In this document: positions 1-10,975 of the stretch, piece by piece
Layout: the number at the start of each line of letters is the position of its first letter
Numbering within the stretch: position 1 is the first letter of the stretch
NCBI GenBank assembly: GCA_964343835.1
Contig: CAYFKR010000005.1
Coordinates: 124,001 to 188,000, forward strand
Source: CALEMW01 sp964343835
GTDB taxonomy: Bacteria > Krumholzibacteriota > Krumholzibacteriia > LZORAL124-64-63
DNA: 64,000 nt
Direction of reading: 5' to 3'
Position numbers and translations under genes: made by a program
The notes under the pieces: model-generated
Told to the model about the DNA's origin: nothing
The model's database searches: none
Seen by the model: only the letters and a program-made list of their open reading frames with translations

Positions 1-2
1 AG

Positions 3-695
3 CCGGATGTCGCGGCGAAGCTCCGTGACCTCGCCCGCGATCGTATCTGGGAGTCCTTCGACGAGCACCGCCACGCCCCTACCTTCGGCGACGCCAAGAT
101 GCTCCACATGCACGCCAACATGGGCCGCCGCATGCAGGCCGCCGTCTACGCCAACCGCTACTACTTCCACGACCTGATTCCCTTCGTGGACCCGGAGCTC
201 TTCGACTTCTACCTGCGCCTGCCGCCCCGCGCCAAGTGGCGCAACGAGATCTACCAGGAGATGTACCGCACCCGCATGCCCGAGCTGGCCCGCGTGCGCT
301 GGAGCCGCACGGATCTGGACCTGTTCGCGTCCGATGAGGAGGTGGACCGCTCCCTCGCGGCCCGTCACCGCTACCTGGAGCGCCTGAAGAAGATCCGCCG
401 CTGGTCGTTCGGACGGTTGAATCCCCGCAGCCGCTACGCCTACAACCACCGCGAGGTGTGGCTGCGCACGAACCGCGTGTTCCGGTCCGAACTGCTGGGC
501 GTGCTGCGCGACGTGCGGGCCACCGGCTGCGACCTGTTCTCCCAGGAGCGGGTGGATCGCCTGATCCGCGGCTTCGACCTGGGGCGCGACTGGCTCTACG
601 CCGACCTCGGCCAGATCTACGCGGTGTGCGTGTGGCATCAGCTGTTCCTGCAGGACGATCACGGGGCGGCGGATCTGGGGCCACGGAGCTCGTGA
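3..695 (+). CDS. Asparagine-synthase-like protein, C-terminal part (5' end outside window)
   Basis: The reading frame is open from the first complete codon of the window, so the gene begins upstream; 230 codons are visible. The segment reading 'PFVDPELFDFYLRLPPRAKW', followed by a basic helical region, resembles the C-terminal amidotransferase/ATP-pyrophosphatase part of the asparagine synthase family. In FCB bacteria such proteins often modify surface glycans as well as making asparagine. The ATP-binding SGGxDS motif would lie upstream and cannot be checked. The last residues (LFLQDDHGAADLGPRSS) are polar, giving an ordinary soluble end. The next gene starts 174 bases later behind its own promoter-like region, so they are probably separate units. 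The family call is moderately sure; the substrate is unknown. Confidence 0.6.
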   Translation, partial: PDVAAKLRDLARDRIWESFDEHRHAPTFGDAKMLHMHANMGRRMQAAVYANRYYFHDLIPFVDPELFDFYLRLPPRAKWRNEIYQEMYRTRMPELARVRWSRTDLDLFASDEEVDRSLAARHRYLERLKKIRRWSFGRLNPRSRYAYNHREVWLRTNRVFRSELLGVLRDVRATGCDLFSQERVDRLIRGFDLGRDWLYADLGQIYAVCVWHQLFLQDDHGAADLGPRSS

Positions 696-701
696 TGACA
701 C

Positions 702-764
702 ACTCGTTAGGGCAGTTAGTGGATCAGTCTATAGTGGACTAGTCCACTACCTGCCCGAACGAGT
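702..764 (+). promoter_or_regulatory. Nested palindromes over a -10 box: probable operator/promoter of the molybdenum hydroxylase operon
   Basis: Arms at 702-723 and 743-764 are inverted repeats of 22 bases matching at 20 positions. Inside lies a perfect 18-base palindrome, TAGTGGACTAGTCCACTA (732-749), and the half site TAGTGGA occurs again at 717-723. A -10-like TATAGT sits at 730-735, with TTAGGG 17 bases upstream (707-712). The structure overlaps the -10 and start region of the operon beginning at 870, as expected for a repressor operator. A factor-independent terminator for the upstream gene is the alternative, but there is no U-run. Confidence 0.5.
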
Positions 765-869
765 ATGCAATCGCGGGCTCCCCACCCCGGCGCACCTTGC
801 GCCCGAACCCCGCCCTGTGGCATCCTCGCCGACGAAACCCAACGTTCAACACCGGTCGGGGAGGTCGGC

Positions 870-1325
870 ATGGCGAAGTTCACCCTGCACGTCAACGGAC
901 AGCGGCACGAGGCGGACGTCCCGCCCGACATGCCCCTGCTCTGGGTCCTGCGCGACGTCCTCGGCCTCAAGGGCACCAAGTACGGCTGCGGCGCCGCCGA
1001 GTGCGGCACCTGCACGGTGCTGCTGGGCGACGAGGCCGTCCGCTCCTGCGTGACCACCATCGCCGACGTCGGCGACGCCGAGGTCACCACCATCGAGGGT
1101 CTCGGCGGCGACCATCCCCTCCAGCGTGCCTGGATCGAGGACGAGGTCCCCCAGTGCGGCTACTGCCAGCCGGGCCAGATCCTCCAGGCCGCGGCCCTCC
1201 TGAAGGAGACGCCCCACCCCACCGACGAGCAGATCGACGCCGCCATGAGCGGCAACCTCTGCCGCTGCGGCACCTACCAGCGCATCAAGCGCGCCGTTCA
1301 CAAGGTCGCGGGAGGTGGGTCATGA
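870..1325 (+). CDS. (2Fe-2S)-binding subunit of a molybdenum hydroxylase (isoquinoline 1-oxidoreductase alpha type)
   Basis: This 151-residue protein is the small electron-transfer subunit of the xanthine dehydrogenase/aldehyde oxidoreductase superfamily. The N-terminal plant-ferredoxin-type domain carries the cysteine cluster in YGCGAAECGTC, with a further cysteine about 20 residues on. The C-terminal helical domain has QCGYCQPG and GNLCRCGTY for the second 2Fe-2S cluster. Length matches the two-subunit family. The ATG at 870 is preferred because GGGGAGG precedes it at a normal distance and the protein then begins MAKFTLHVNG, as family members do; a longer frame from 765 adds a proline-rich tail without similarity. 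It overlaps the next gene by four bases (ATGA), so the two subunits are translationally coupled. Confidence 0.9.
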   Translation: MAKFTLHVNGQRHEADVPPDMPLLWVLRDVLGLKGTKYGCGAAECGTCTVLLGDEAVRSCVTTIADVGDAEVTTIEGLGGDHPLQRAWIEDEVPQCGYCQPGQILQAAALLKETPHPTDEQIDAAMSGNLCRCGTYQRIKRAVHKVAGGGS

Positions 1326-3430
1326 GCGGGACCGTGAATCTGAGCCGCCGTCGCTTCCTGAAGACCGCCGGCGTCGCCGCGGGCGGCCTCGTCGTCGCCA
1401 CGCATCTGCCCTGGGACAAGGTCTTCGCCGCGGAGAACGGATCGGAAGCCGCCGTCCTCGAGCCCAACGCCCTGATCGCCGTGGGTCGCGACGGGCGCGT
1501 GACCATGCAGTTCACCTGGTGCGAGCTGGGGCAGGGAGCCATGACGTCGCTGGCGATGGTCGTGGCCGACGAGCTGTGCGTGGACCCGGACGCGGTGGAC
1601 GTGGAGACCCCGGTGTGGGAGCCGAAGTTCGGCTACAACGTCACCGGCGGCAGCCAGAGCATGCGCAACAGCTGGGTGCCCCTGCGCCAGGCCGCCGCGG
1701 CAGCGCGCGTCATGCTGATCGGCGCCGCGGCCGAGGCCATGGGTGCGCCGGCGGCAGAGTGCGTCGCGGTGGACGGCCACGTGGTGCACGAGCCCAGCGG
1801 GCGCCGCATGCACTACGGCGAGCTGGCCGAGCCCGCATCGCACCGCGCCGTTCCCGACGATCCGCCTCTCCGCGAGCGGGCCGACCACGTGGTGATCGGT
1901 ACCTGCCGTCCGCGCCGCGACACGCCGGCCAAGGTCCGCGGCGAGGCCGTGTTCGGCTTCGACCTGGACCGGCCGGGGCTGCTGCGGGCCGCGTCGCTGC
2001 GGGCGCCGGTCATGGGAGGCAGGGTGGCGTCGGTGGACGATGCCGCGGCCCGCGCCGTGCCGGGCGTGCGCGACGTCGTCCGCCTGGACGACCGAGTGAG
2101 CGTGCTGGCCGACGACGCCTGGAGCGCCTTCCGCGGCCGCGAGGCCCTGCGCGTGGAATGGGATCACGGCGAGCACGGGAACGCGGACAGCGCCTCCATC
2201 CGGAGCGCCTACGAGCGCCGCGCCGACGAACCTGCCCACGAAATGCGCCACGACGGCGACGTGGATGCCGCCCTCGCCGCGGCCCACACCGTGATCCGCG
2301 CCGAATACCGCACGCCCTTCATCGCCCACGCCGCCATGGAGCCGTCGAGCTGCGTGGCCCATGTCCACGACGGCCGCTGCGAAGTCGAGGCGCCCACCCA
2401 GGGCGCGTTCATCGTGGCCCAGACCGTCGCGGGCGCCCTGGGCATGCGCGACGTCCGCGTGCAGCCGACCCTCGTGGGCAGTGCCTTCGGCCGGCGGCTG
2501 GTGGCCGACTACGCGGCCGAGGCGGCCCTGCTCTCCCGTGAGGCCGGCGCCCCGGTCCAGGTGATCTGGACCCGCGAGGACGAGACGCGTCACGACTACT
2601 ACCGCCCCGCCACCCTTCACCGGCTGGCCGGTGGCCTGGACGCCGACGGACGGGTGATCGCCCTCGACCACACCGTCGTCGCCCCGTCGATCTCCGGGCA
2701 GCGGTATCCCGGGGAGGGGGAGGGTCCCGACGAGGGCGCCGTGCGCGGCGCCGCCACCACCGAGTACGCCGTGGCCAACCTGCGTGCGTCCCACGCGCCC
2801 CTCGAGGTGCCGGTGCCCCTGGGCTACTGGCGTGGCGTGTTCGACGTGCAGAACGCCTGGGCCGCCGAGTGCTTCGTGGACGAACTGGCCGCCGCCGCCG
2901 GGCGCGACCCCGTGGAACTGCGGCTGGAGATGCTGCCGGAATCGTCGCGGCTGCGGCGCGTGGTGGAGGAGGCCGCCCGACGGTCCGGCTGGCCCCATGC
3001 GTCGGCCCCGGACCGCACGCTGGGCTTCGCCTGCCACGCCTGCTTCGCGAGCTTCGGGGCGCAGGTGGCCGAGGTCTCCCTGGTGGACGGCGCGCCGAAG
3101 GTGCACCGCATCCACAGCGTCATCGACTGCGGTCCCGTGGTGAACCCCGACGCAGTCCGCGCCCAGATGGAAGGCGGCGCAGCCCAGGCCCTGGGCGTGG
3201 CCCTGCGCGAGCGCATCACCCTTGAGGACGGCCGGGTCGTCCAGGGCAACTTCGACGACTACGAGCCCCTCCGCATGCACGAAATGCCGGAGATCACGAC
3301 TCACCTGCTGGACGTGAGCGACACCATCGGCGGGGTGGGGGAGCCCGTAATCCCGCCCACGGCGCCGGCGGTCTGCAACGCCATGGTCCGGGCCGGAGCC
3401 GAGCGTCCGAGGGAGCTGCCGCTGGCCTGA
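1322..3430 (+). CDS. Molybdopterin-binding subunit of a molybdenum hydroxylase (isoquinoline 1-oxidoreductase beta type), Tat-exported
   Basis: A 702-residue catalytic subunit. The N terminus carries a twin-arginine signal (SRRRFLKTAGVAAGG) followed by a cleavage-like region, so the folded cofactor-loaded enzyme is probably exported with its small partner. The sequence then has the two-part aldehyde-oxidase-type molybdopterin layout: 'FTWCELGQGAMTSLAMVVADEL' in the first part, an a/b hammerhead-like stretch (DTPAKVRGEAVFGFD) around residues 200-215, and later 'GSAFGRR' and 'YWRGVFDVQNAWAAECFVDELA'. The glycine-rich GVGEPVIPPTAPAVCNA near the end includes the usual active-site glutamate (GVGEP). 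Substrate cannot be told from sequence; heteroaromatics or aldehydes are typical. It follows the 2Fe-2S subunit with a four-base overlap. No electron acceptor or cofactor-maturation gene lies nearby. Confidence 0.88.
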   Translation: MSGTVNLSRRRFLKTAGVAAGGLVVATHLPWDKVFAAENGSEAAVLEPNALIAVGRDGRVTMQFTWCELGQGAMTSLAMVVADELCVDPDAVDVETPVWEPKFGYNVTGGSQSMRNSWVPLRQAAAAARVMLIGAAAEAMGAPAAECVAVDGHVVHEPSGRRMHYGELAEPASHRAVPDDPPLRERADHVVIGTCRPRRDTPAKVRGEAVFGFDLDRPGLLRAASLRAPVMGGRVASVDDAAARAVPGVRDVVRLDDRVSVLADDAWSAFRGREALRVEWDHGEHGNADSASIRSAYERRADEPAHEMRHDGDVDAALAAAHTVIRAEYRTPFIAHAAMEPSSCVAHVHDGRCEVEAPTQGAFIVAQTVAGALGMRDVRVQPTLVGSAFGRRLVADYAAEAALLSREAGAPVQVIWTREDETRHDYYRPATLHRLAGGLDADGRVIALDHTVVAPSISGQRYPGEGEGPDEGAVRGAATTEYAVANLRASHAPLEVPVPLGYWRGVFDVQNAWAAECFVDELAAAAGRDPVELRLEMLPESSRLRRVVEEAARRSGWPHASAPDRTLGFACHACFASFGAQVAEVSLVDGAPKVHRIHSVIDCGPVVNPDAVRAQMEGGAAQALGVALRERITLEDGRVVQGNFDDYEPLRMHEMPEITTHLLDVSDTIGGVGEPVIPPTAPAVCNAMVRAGAERPRELPLA

Positions 3431-3463
3431 TCGGGCAGTGAATGCCTAGTGTCAGTCGGCATA

Positions 3464-3492
3464 TTGATCTTTGATGTGGTCTGTGATACGCT
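3464..3492 (+). promoter_or_regulatory. Possible sigma70-type promoter for the duplicated exported-protein cluster
   Basis: TTGATC (3464-3469) is followed after 17 bases by TACGCT (3487-3492). It lies just past the end of the molybdenum hydroxylase operon, in a locally AT-richer stretch, and would leave a leader of about 185 bases before the ATG at 3685. The match is modest. Confidence 0.3.
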
Positions 3493-3595
3493 TCGGAGCG
3501 GATCCGTGGAATACGGCTCTGAATGCGGTCACGGACCGCCTGATGCAAGGATTCCGTCACGCGATCGGCGTTTTCGGCTTCCCCGTCGCCCGGCG

Positions 3596-3623
3596 TTCGA
3601 AACAGGATAAAATCCGTTTCGAA
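3596..3623. promoter_or_regulatory. Near-perfect dyad in the leader of the duplicated exported-protein cluster
   Basis: TTCGAAAC (3596-3603), one unpaired A, GGAT, a three-base AAA loop, ATCC and GTTTCGAA (3616-3623) form an almost uninterrupted inverted repeat. It sits 61 bases before the ATG at 3685 and is not followed by a U-run, so it looks more like an operator or leader hairpin than a terminator. It is not repeated in front of the second copy at 5148. Confidence 0.4.
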
Positions 3624-3684
3624 TCAAGGGGATCGGCCGAGCCGCGCCGAGAGCGCTCCCCCGCGACCCCACGGAGGTCTCGCC

Positions 3685-4346
3685 ATGACCAGAAAGTTAA
3701 CGCTCCGTTGGCTCGTCGCCTCGGTGATCGTCCTCGCCTTCGCGGCGACGGCGCTGGCCCAGACGCCGACCATCGACTACCTCGGCTTCGGCTGGGAGGG
3801 CGACGGCCTTCCCCCGAGCAACCCCGGCGACGTGCTCGAGTTCGTCGGCACGGCCGACTTCGTCGATCCCATCTTCGACATCGACCTCGGCAGCGTCGAG
3901 ATGACGTTCCACGTCTACGACCTGGTCAGCACCGGGGAAGTCGACCTCGGCGGCTACACGATGATCAGCTACACCGGTGGCATGCTGGACGTCTACGTGG
4001 ACCTGAGCGCCGACGCGGACTGGGGTGTGTTCCCGCCCAACGCCACGGCGCCCGCCACCTTCACCGACGGCCTGCTGTTCTTCCGCGGTTCGTTCAACGA
4101 CTTCACCGTCTTCCTGACCGCCGCCGGCGCCGGCTCCTACGAGGGCCACCTGGACGGTCTGGGCGGCGCATCCTGAACAGCCTGTGCAACGACTGCGCGT
4201 ACACGTGGGGAGGCGCCTTCACCGAGGCCTCCGGCGCGCAGATCCCCGACGGCTACGACCTCCAGATGGACGGCGTGTTCGAGCTCGACCCCGCCATCGC
4301 TAACGAGGACGCCACCTGGAGCGACGTGAAGTCGCTGTACCGCTAA
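3685..4346 (+). pseudogene. Exported beta-rich protein, copy 1, broken by a one-base frameshift
   Basis: The frame opens with a signal peptide (MTRKLTLRWLVASVIVLAFAATALA) and runs to a premature TGA at 4174-4176. The rest continues in another frame (from 'ILNSLCNDCAYTWGG') to a stop at 4344-4346. Restoring one base near 4167 gives 220 residues that align throughout with the intact copy at 5148-5750, whose 200 residues plus a 20-residue gap also total 220. The break is therefore a single missing base, either a recent mutation or an assembly error. The part beyond the break is still well conserved, including the final ATWSDVKSLYR. A good Shine-Dalgarno (GGAGG) precedes the ATG. Function is unknown; the core 'YTGG..DVYVD' resembles that of the neighbouring 190-residue proteins. 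Confidence 0.75.
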
Positions 4347-4370
4347 CCCGAAGGACCCTGGAGGTTCGAC

Positions 4371-4943
4371 ATGAAGACTTTGAGAACGGTCCTGCTGGTC
4401 GCGGTGCTCGCGGTGGCCCTGCCCCTCGCGGCGCAGGCGCAGCAGCTCTTCGACTTCAACGGCCAGGTCATCGTGCCTACCGCCATCGGCGGCACGCTGA
4501 GCATGGACAGCCAGGTGTTCGACGCCGCTCCGGCGACGACGCCCCTGCCCCTGGACTTCGCCAACTTCACGTACACCATCACCATCGACGGCCTGACCCT
4601 GGACTCGGTGTCGGGCATCACCCAGCTCTACTCGGGCGGCACCATCACCCTGTGGGAGGACTCCACGGCGATCCTCAGCGGTGTGATCCCGTCGCTGAGC
4701 CGCACCATGTTCACCGCGACCCTCGGTTCGGTGAACGGCGTGGTGGACTGGACCGGCGGTACTCGTCTGGACGAGATCGCTCCGGCGGACCAGACCGGCT
4801 GGGCGATCCTGTCGGGCATCAACGCCTCGGCCAGCTACGTGGAGCCGGGCTACGACGAGAACTGGGACGGCAAGGTGGAGCCCGAGGTGCCCATCGTGGG
4901 CAACGAGGACGTCTCCTGGAGCGAGCTCAAGAACCGCTTCTAG
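4371..4943 (+). CDS. Small exported protein with C-terminal WSELK motif, copy 1
   Basis: A 190-residue protein with a clear signal peptide (MKTLRTVLLVAVLAVALPLAAQA, cleavage likely before QQLFDF). The mature part is rich in Thr, Ser, Gly and hydrophobic residues in alternating strand-like patterns, with a core 'YSGGTITLWEDST' that recalls 'YTGGTMDIWADS' in the adjacent 5148-5750 protein. The two families are probably distant paralogues. There is no catalytic motif. The end, GNEDVSWSELKNRF, carries the shared C-terminal motif described in the findings. GGAGG precedes the ATG, 24 bases after the end of the preceding frameshifted gene, so they were co-transcribed. A strong terminator follows. 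I recognise no named family. Confidence 0.85.
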   Translation: MKTLRTVLLVAVLAVALPLAAQAQQLFDFNGQVIVPTAIGGTLSMDSQVFDAAPATTPLPLDFANFTYTITIDGLTLDSVSGITQLYSGGTITLWEDSTAILSGVIPSLSRTMFTATLGSVNGVVDWTGGTRLDEIAPADQTGWAILSGINASASYVEPGYDENWDGKVEPEVPIVGNEDVSWSELKNRF

Positions 4944-4967
4944 CGCCGATTTCGCGACTCGAAGGAG

Positions 4968-4998
4968 AAAGTCGCCCGAAAGGGCGACTTTTTCTGTT
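4968..4998 (+). terminator. Intrinsic terminator after the first duplicated unit
   Basis: A ten-base perfect stem AAAGTCGCCC / GGGCGACTTT (4968-4977 and 4982-4991) closes on a GAAA tetraloop and runs into TTCTGTTT. It lies 25 bases after the stop at 4943. Confidence 0.9.
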
Positions 4999-5147
4999 TC
5001 GTACTGGAATCTTGCCGATTCCTGCGAGCTGTGATAGGGTGGTCGTACCAATCCGTATCGACGCCTCGCCCGCGGGCTACCGATAGACGGAGACGGCGCG
5101 TTCCTGCGCCGTCCGATCCGATATCAGATGGGGACGGGAGGACACCC

Positions 5148-5750
5148 ATGAATCATGTCAAGGCGACCACCAGGCTCGTCGCCGTCATCGCCACGATGCT
5201 CTGCGCGACGGCGGTCTTCGCACAGACGCCCACCATCGACTATCTCGGCTTCGGCTGGGAGACCGGCGGCATGCCGCCGAGCGCTCCCGGCGACGAGTTC
5301 GTCTTCGTGGGCGTGGCCGACAACGCCGACCCGCTGTTCGGCGTGGACCTCGGCGGTTACACCATGGTCACGTACACCGGCGGAACGATGGACATCTGGG
5401 CCGACTCGGCCATGAACGCCGACTGGGGCGTGAACCCGCCCAACGGCACCGCACCGTCCACGTTCAACGACGGCACCCTGTACTTCCGGGGCGCCTTCAC
5501 CAGCTTCACGGTGTTCATGAGCGCCGCCGGCGCCGGCTCCTTCGAGGGCAACCTCGACGGCGTCGAGGGCGAGCTCATCGGCGACGTCTGCACCGACTGC
5601 GCCTACTCGTGGGGCGGCATCTTCTCCCAGGAAGCCGGTGCCCAGATCCCCACCGGCTACGACTTCCAGATGGACGGCGTGTTCGAAGTGGACCCGGCCA
5701 TCGGCAACGACGACGCAACCTGGAGCGACCTGAAGTCGCTGTACCGCTAG
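5148..5750 (+). CDS. Exported beta-rich protein, copy 2 (carries a 20-residue internal deletion)
   Basis: A 200-residue protein with signal peptide (MNHVKATTRLVAVIATMLCATAVFA, cleavage before QTPTIDYLGF). The ATG at 5148 follows GGGAGGA; frames extending further upstream lack a signal. Compared with copy 1 it lacks 20 residues between two 'DLG' stretches. In copy 1 the DNA there has a direct repeat of TCGACCTCGGC at 3881-3891 and 3941-3951, exactly 60 bases apart, so slippage between repeats explains the loss. The missing piece matches a strand conserved in the 190-residue paralogues, so this copy may be altered in fold. Two cysteines (CTDCAYSWGG) are kept. It ends DDATWSDLKSLYR, the shared C-terminal motif. 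Function unknown. Confidence 0.85.
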   Translation: MNHVKATTRLVAVIATMLCATAVFAQTPTIDYLGFGWETGGMPPSAPGDEFVFVGVADNADPLFGVDLGGYTMVTYTGGTMDIWADSAMNADWGVNPPNGTAPSTFNDGTLYFRGAFTSFTVFMSAAGAGSFEGNLDGVEGELIGDVCTDCAYSWGGIFSQEAGAQIPTGYDFQMDGVFEVDPAIGNDDATWSDLKSLYR

Positions 5751-5768
5751 CACCGGAGGAGGTTCGAT

Positions 5769-6341
5769 ATGAAGACTTCGAGAACGATCCTGCTGGTCGC
5801 GGTCCTGGCCCTGGCCATGCCCCTCGCGGCCCAGGCGCAGCAGCTCTTCGACTTCAACGGCCAGGTCAACGTGCCCACCGCCATCGGCGGCGTGCTGAGC
5901 ATGGACAGCCAGGTGTTCGACGCCGCTCCGGCGACGACGCCCCTGCCCCTGGACTTCGGCACCTACACGTACACGATCACCATCGACGGCCTGACCCTCG
6001 ATGCGATCTCGGGCATCACCCACGTCTACTCGGGCGGTACGATCGTGCTGTGGGAGGACTCGACGGTGATCCTCAGCGGCGCGATCCCTTCGCTGAGCCG
6101 CACGATGTTCACCTCGACCCTCGGTACGGTGAACGGCGTGGTGGACTGGACCGGCGGCACGCGCCTGGGTGAGATCGCGCCGGCGGACCAGACCGGCTGG
6201 GCGATCCTGTCGGGCATCAACGCCTCGGCCAGCTACGTGGAGCCGGGCTACGACGAGAACTGGGACGGCAAGGTGGAGCCCGAGGTGCCCATCGTGGGCA
6301 ACGAGGACATCTCCTGGAGCGAGCTGAAGAACCGCTTCTAG
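5769..6341 (+). CDS. Small exported protein with C-terminal WSELK motif, copy 2
   Basis: A 190-residue near-identical duplicate of the 4371-4943 protein, with the same length, signal peptide style (cleavage before QQLFDF) and last residues (GNEDISWSELKNRF). Differences are mostly conservative and scattered, such as TQLYSGG against THVYSGG and LDEIAPAD against LGEIAPAD, so the copy looks functional rather than decaying. It starts 18 bases after the 5148-5750 gene behind GGAGGAGG, forming a bicistronic unit. A bidirectional terminator at 6361-6400 separates it from carB, which runs the other way. Function unknown; a structural or surface role is a guess from the composition and the export signal. 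Confidence 0.85.
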   Translation: MKTSRTILLVAVLALAMPLAAQAQQLFDFNGQVNVPTAIGGVLSMDSQVFDAAPATTPLPLDFGTYTYTITIDGLTLDAISGITHVYSGGTIVLWEDSTVILSGAIPSLSRTMFTSTLGTVNGVVDWTGGTRLGEIAPADQTGWAILSGINASASYVEPGYDENWDGKVEPEVPIVGNEDISWSELKNRF

Positions 6342-6360
6342 CCTGCGCGTCCGGACACGA

Positions 6361-6400
6361 AAAGGCCCCGCCTCCTCCGGGAGGCGGGGCCTTCGTTCGT
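6361..6400. terminator. Bidirectional intrinsic terminator between convergent units
   Basis: A 14-base perfect stem AAGGCCCCGCCTCC / GGAGGCGGGGCCTT (6363-6376 and 6381-6394) closes on TCCG, with A-rich and T-rich flanks. It serves the plus-strand gene ending at 6341 and carB ending at 6411. Confidence 0.9.
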
Positions 6401-6410
6401 CCGGCGGCTC

Positions 6411-9603
<3,193 letters not shown>

Positions 9604-9617
<14 letters not shown>

Positions 9618-10749
9618 GGGCGCTCTCCTTCCGCATCAGGGCGATGAAGGCGTCGAAGTGGTGGTCCGAGTCGTGGGGGCCCGGCGCGCTCTCGGGGTGG
9701 TACTGCACCGAGAAGGCGCGGCGCGCGGGAACCGCCAGACCCTCGCAGCAGCCGTCGTTGAGGTTGTCGAGGGTGGTCACGGCGTCGTCGGGCAGCGTGG
9801 CCGCGTCCACCGCGAACCCGTGGTTGTGGGCCGAGATCTCCACCCGGCCGCCCTCGGGAGCGCGCACCGGCTGGTTTCCGCCGCGGTGGCCGAACTTCAG
9901 CTTGTAGGTGGCCGCGCCCAGGGCCAGGGCCAGGATCTGGTGACCCAGGCAGATGCCGAAGAGCGGCACCTTGCCGACCAGTTCGCGGACCGTGTCGACG
10001 GCGAACGTCACCGCCGCGGGATCGCCGGGACCGTTGCTCAGGAAGACGCCGTCGGGGGAGAGGTCCAGGATCTCGGCGGCCGTGGCCGTGGCCGGCACCA
10101 CCGTCACCCGGCAGCCGCGGTCGGCCAGCAGGCGCAGGATGTTGCGCTTCACGCCGAAGTCCACGGCGACCACGTGGTGCGTGCCGTCGGTGGCGCGGGG
10201 GGCGGCGCCGGGGCGCCACCAGCCGGCGGCGTCGGTCCACTCGTAGGCCGCAGCGCAGGTGACTTCCGAGGCCAGATCCAGGCCGCTCATGTCGCGGGTC
10301 GTGCGGGCCAGGTCCAGCAGGCGGTCGCGGTCGGGGTCGACGGTGGACAGGGCGGCGCGCATGGCGCCCTTCTCGCGGATGTGGCGCACCAGCGCGCGGG
10401 TCTCCACGCCGGTCATGCCGGGGACGCCGTGGTCGGCGAGCCAGTCGGAGAGGGGGCGTTCGGAGCGCCAGTTGCTGACCACGGGGCTGAGGTCGCGCAC
10501 GATGGCGGCGGCGGCGTGGACGCCGTCGCTCTCGTCGTCCTCGGCCGTGACGCCGGTGTTGCCCAGGTGGACGGCGGTGAAGGTCACGAGCTGGCCGTGG
10601 TAGGAGGGGTCCGTGAGGATCTCCTGGTAGCCGGTCATGGAGGTGTTGAAGACGATCTCGCCGGCGGCGTCGGCGAGCGCGCCGAAACCGGTTCCCGGCC
10701 AGACGGATCCGTCCTCGAGAACGAGCAGGGCGGGGCGGTGCTGTGGCAT
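9604..10749 (-). CDS. carA: Carbamoyl-phosphate synthase small (glutaminase) subunit
   Basis: A 381-residue glutamine amidotransferase subunit supplying ammonia to CarB. The N-terminal domain begins PALLVLEDGSVWPGTGFGA and contains FNTSMTGYQEILTDPSY. The C-terminal class I glutaminase domain has the nucleophile loop GICLGHQ and the later His/Glu pair in VQYHPESAPGP. The ATG at 10749 is chosen because GAGGA lies at the right distance and the protein then aligns with family starts; the frame stays open further upstream without similarity. The end overlaps carB by 14 bases. Confidence 0.97.
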
Positions 10750-10909
10750 GGAATATCCTCGCGCGATGGACACGCGCGCTGGACCCCAGGGCGGCGACGA
10801 CAGTCGCGCGGCCCGTCCAGGCGATAAGGGATAGAGGATGGACGCCGCCCGGACCAGACAAAAATCGGGGCCGAACCATCGTCTTCCCGTTAATCCGTCG
10901 TCAGCCGGA

Positions 10910-10939
10910 TTGCACGGCACTCCCAACCCGGTCTACAAT
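10910..10939 (+). promoter_or_regulatory. Sigma70-type promoter for the 4Fe-4S protein gene
   Basis: TTGCAC (10910-10915), an 18-base spacer and TACAAT (10934-10939) give good matches to both hexamers. They are followed by a short leader with GGGAGGGAGG and the ATG at 10976. Confidence 0.55.
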
Positions 10940-10975
10940 CGGGACATCCGGCCCCGCGCGACGGGAGGGAGGATC

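Larger units (their letters stand above)
3685..6341 (+). repeat. Tandem duplication of a two-gene unit (3685-4943 and 5148-6341)
   Basis: Each unit encodes a 200-220-residue exported protein followed, 18-24 bases later, by a 190-residue exported protein. The 190-residue copies are nearly identical, with long stretches unchanged, including the last 50 residues apart from one position. The first genes of each unit have diverged more. An intrinsic terminator at 4968-4998 and a fresh leader separate the units, so the duplication did not simply extend one transcript. Confidence 0.85.

Noticed and set aside
1298..3304. Long open frame antisense to the molybdenum hydroxylase large subunit
   Set aside because: GC-rich codon use leaves the complementary strand open; it has no ribosome site or recognisable domain and the sense gene is unmistakable.
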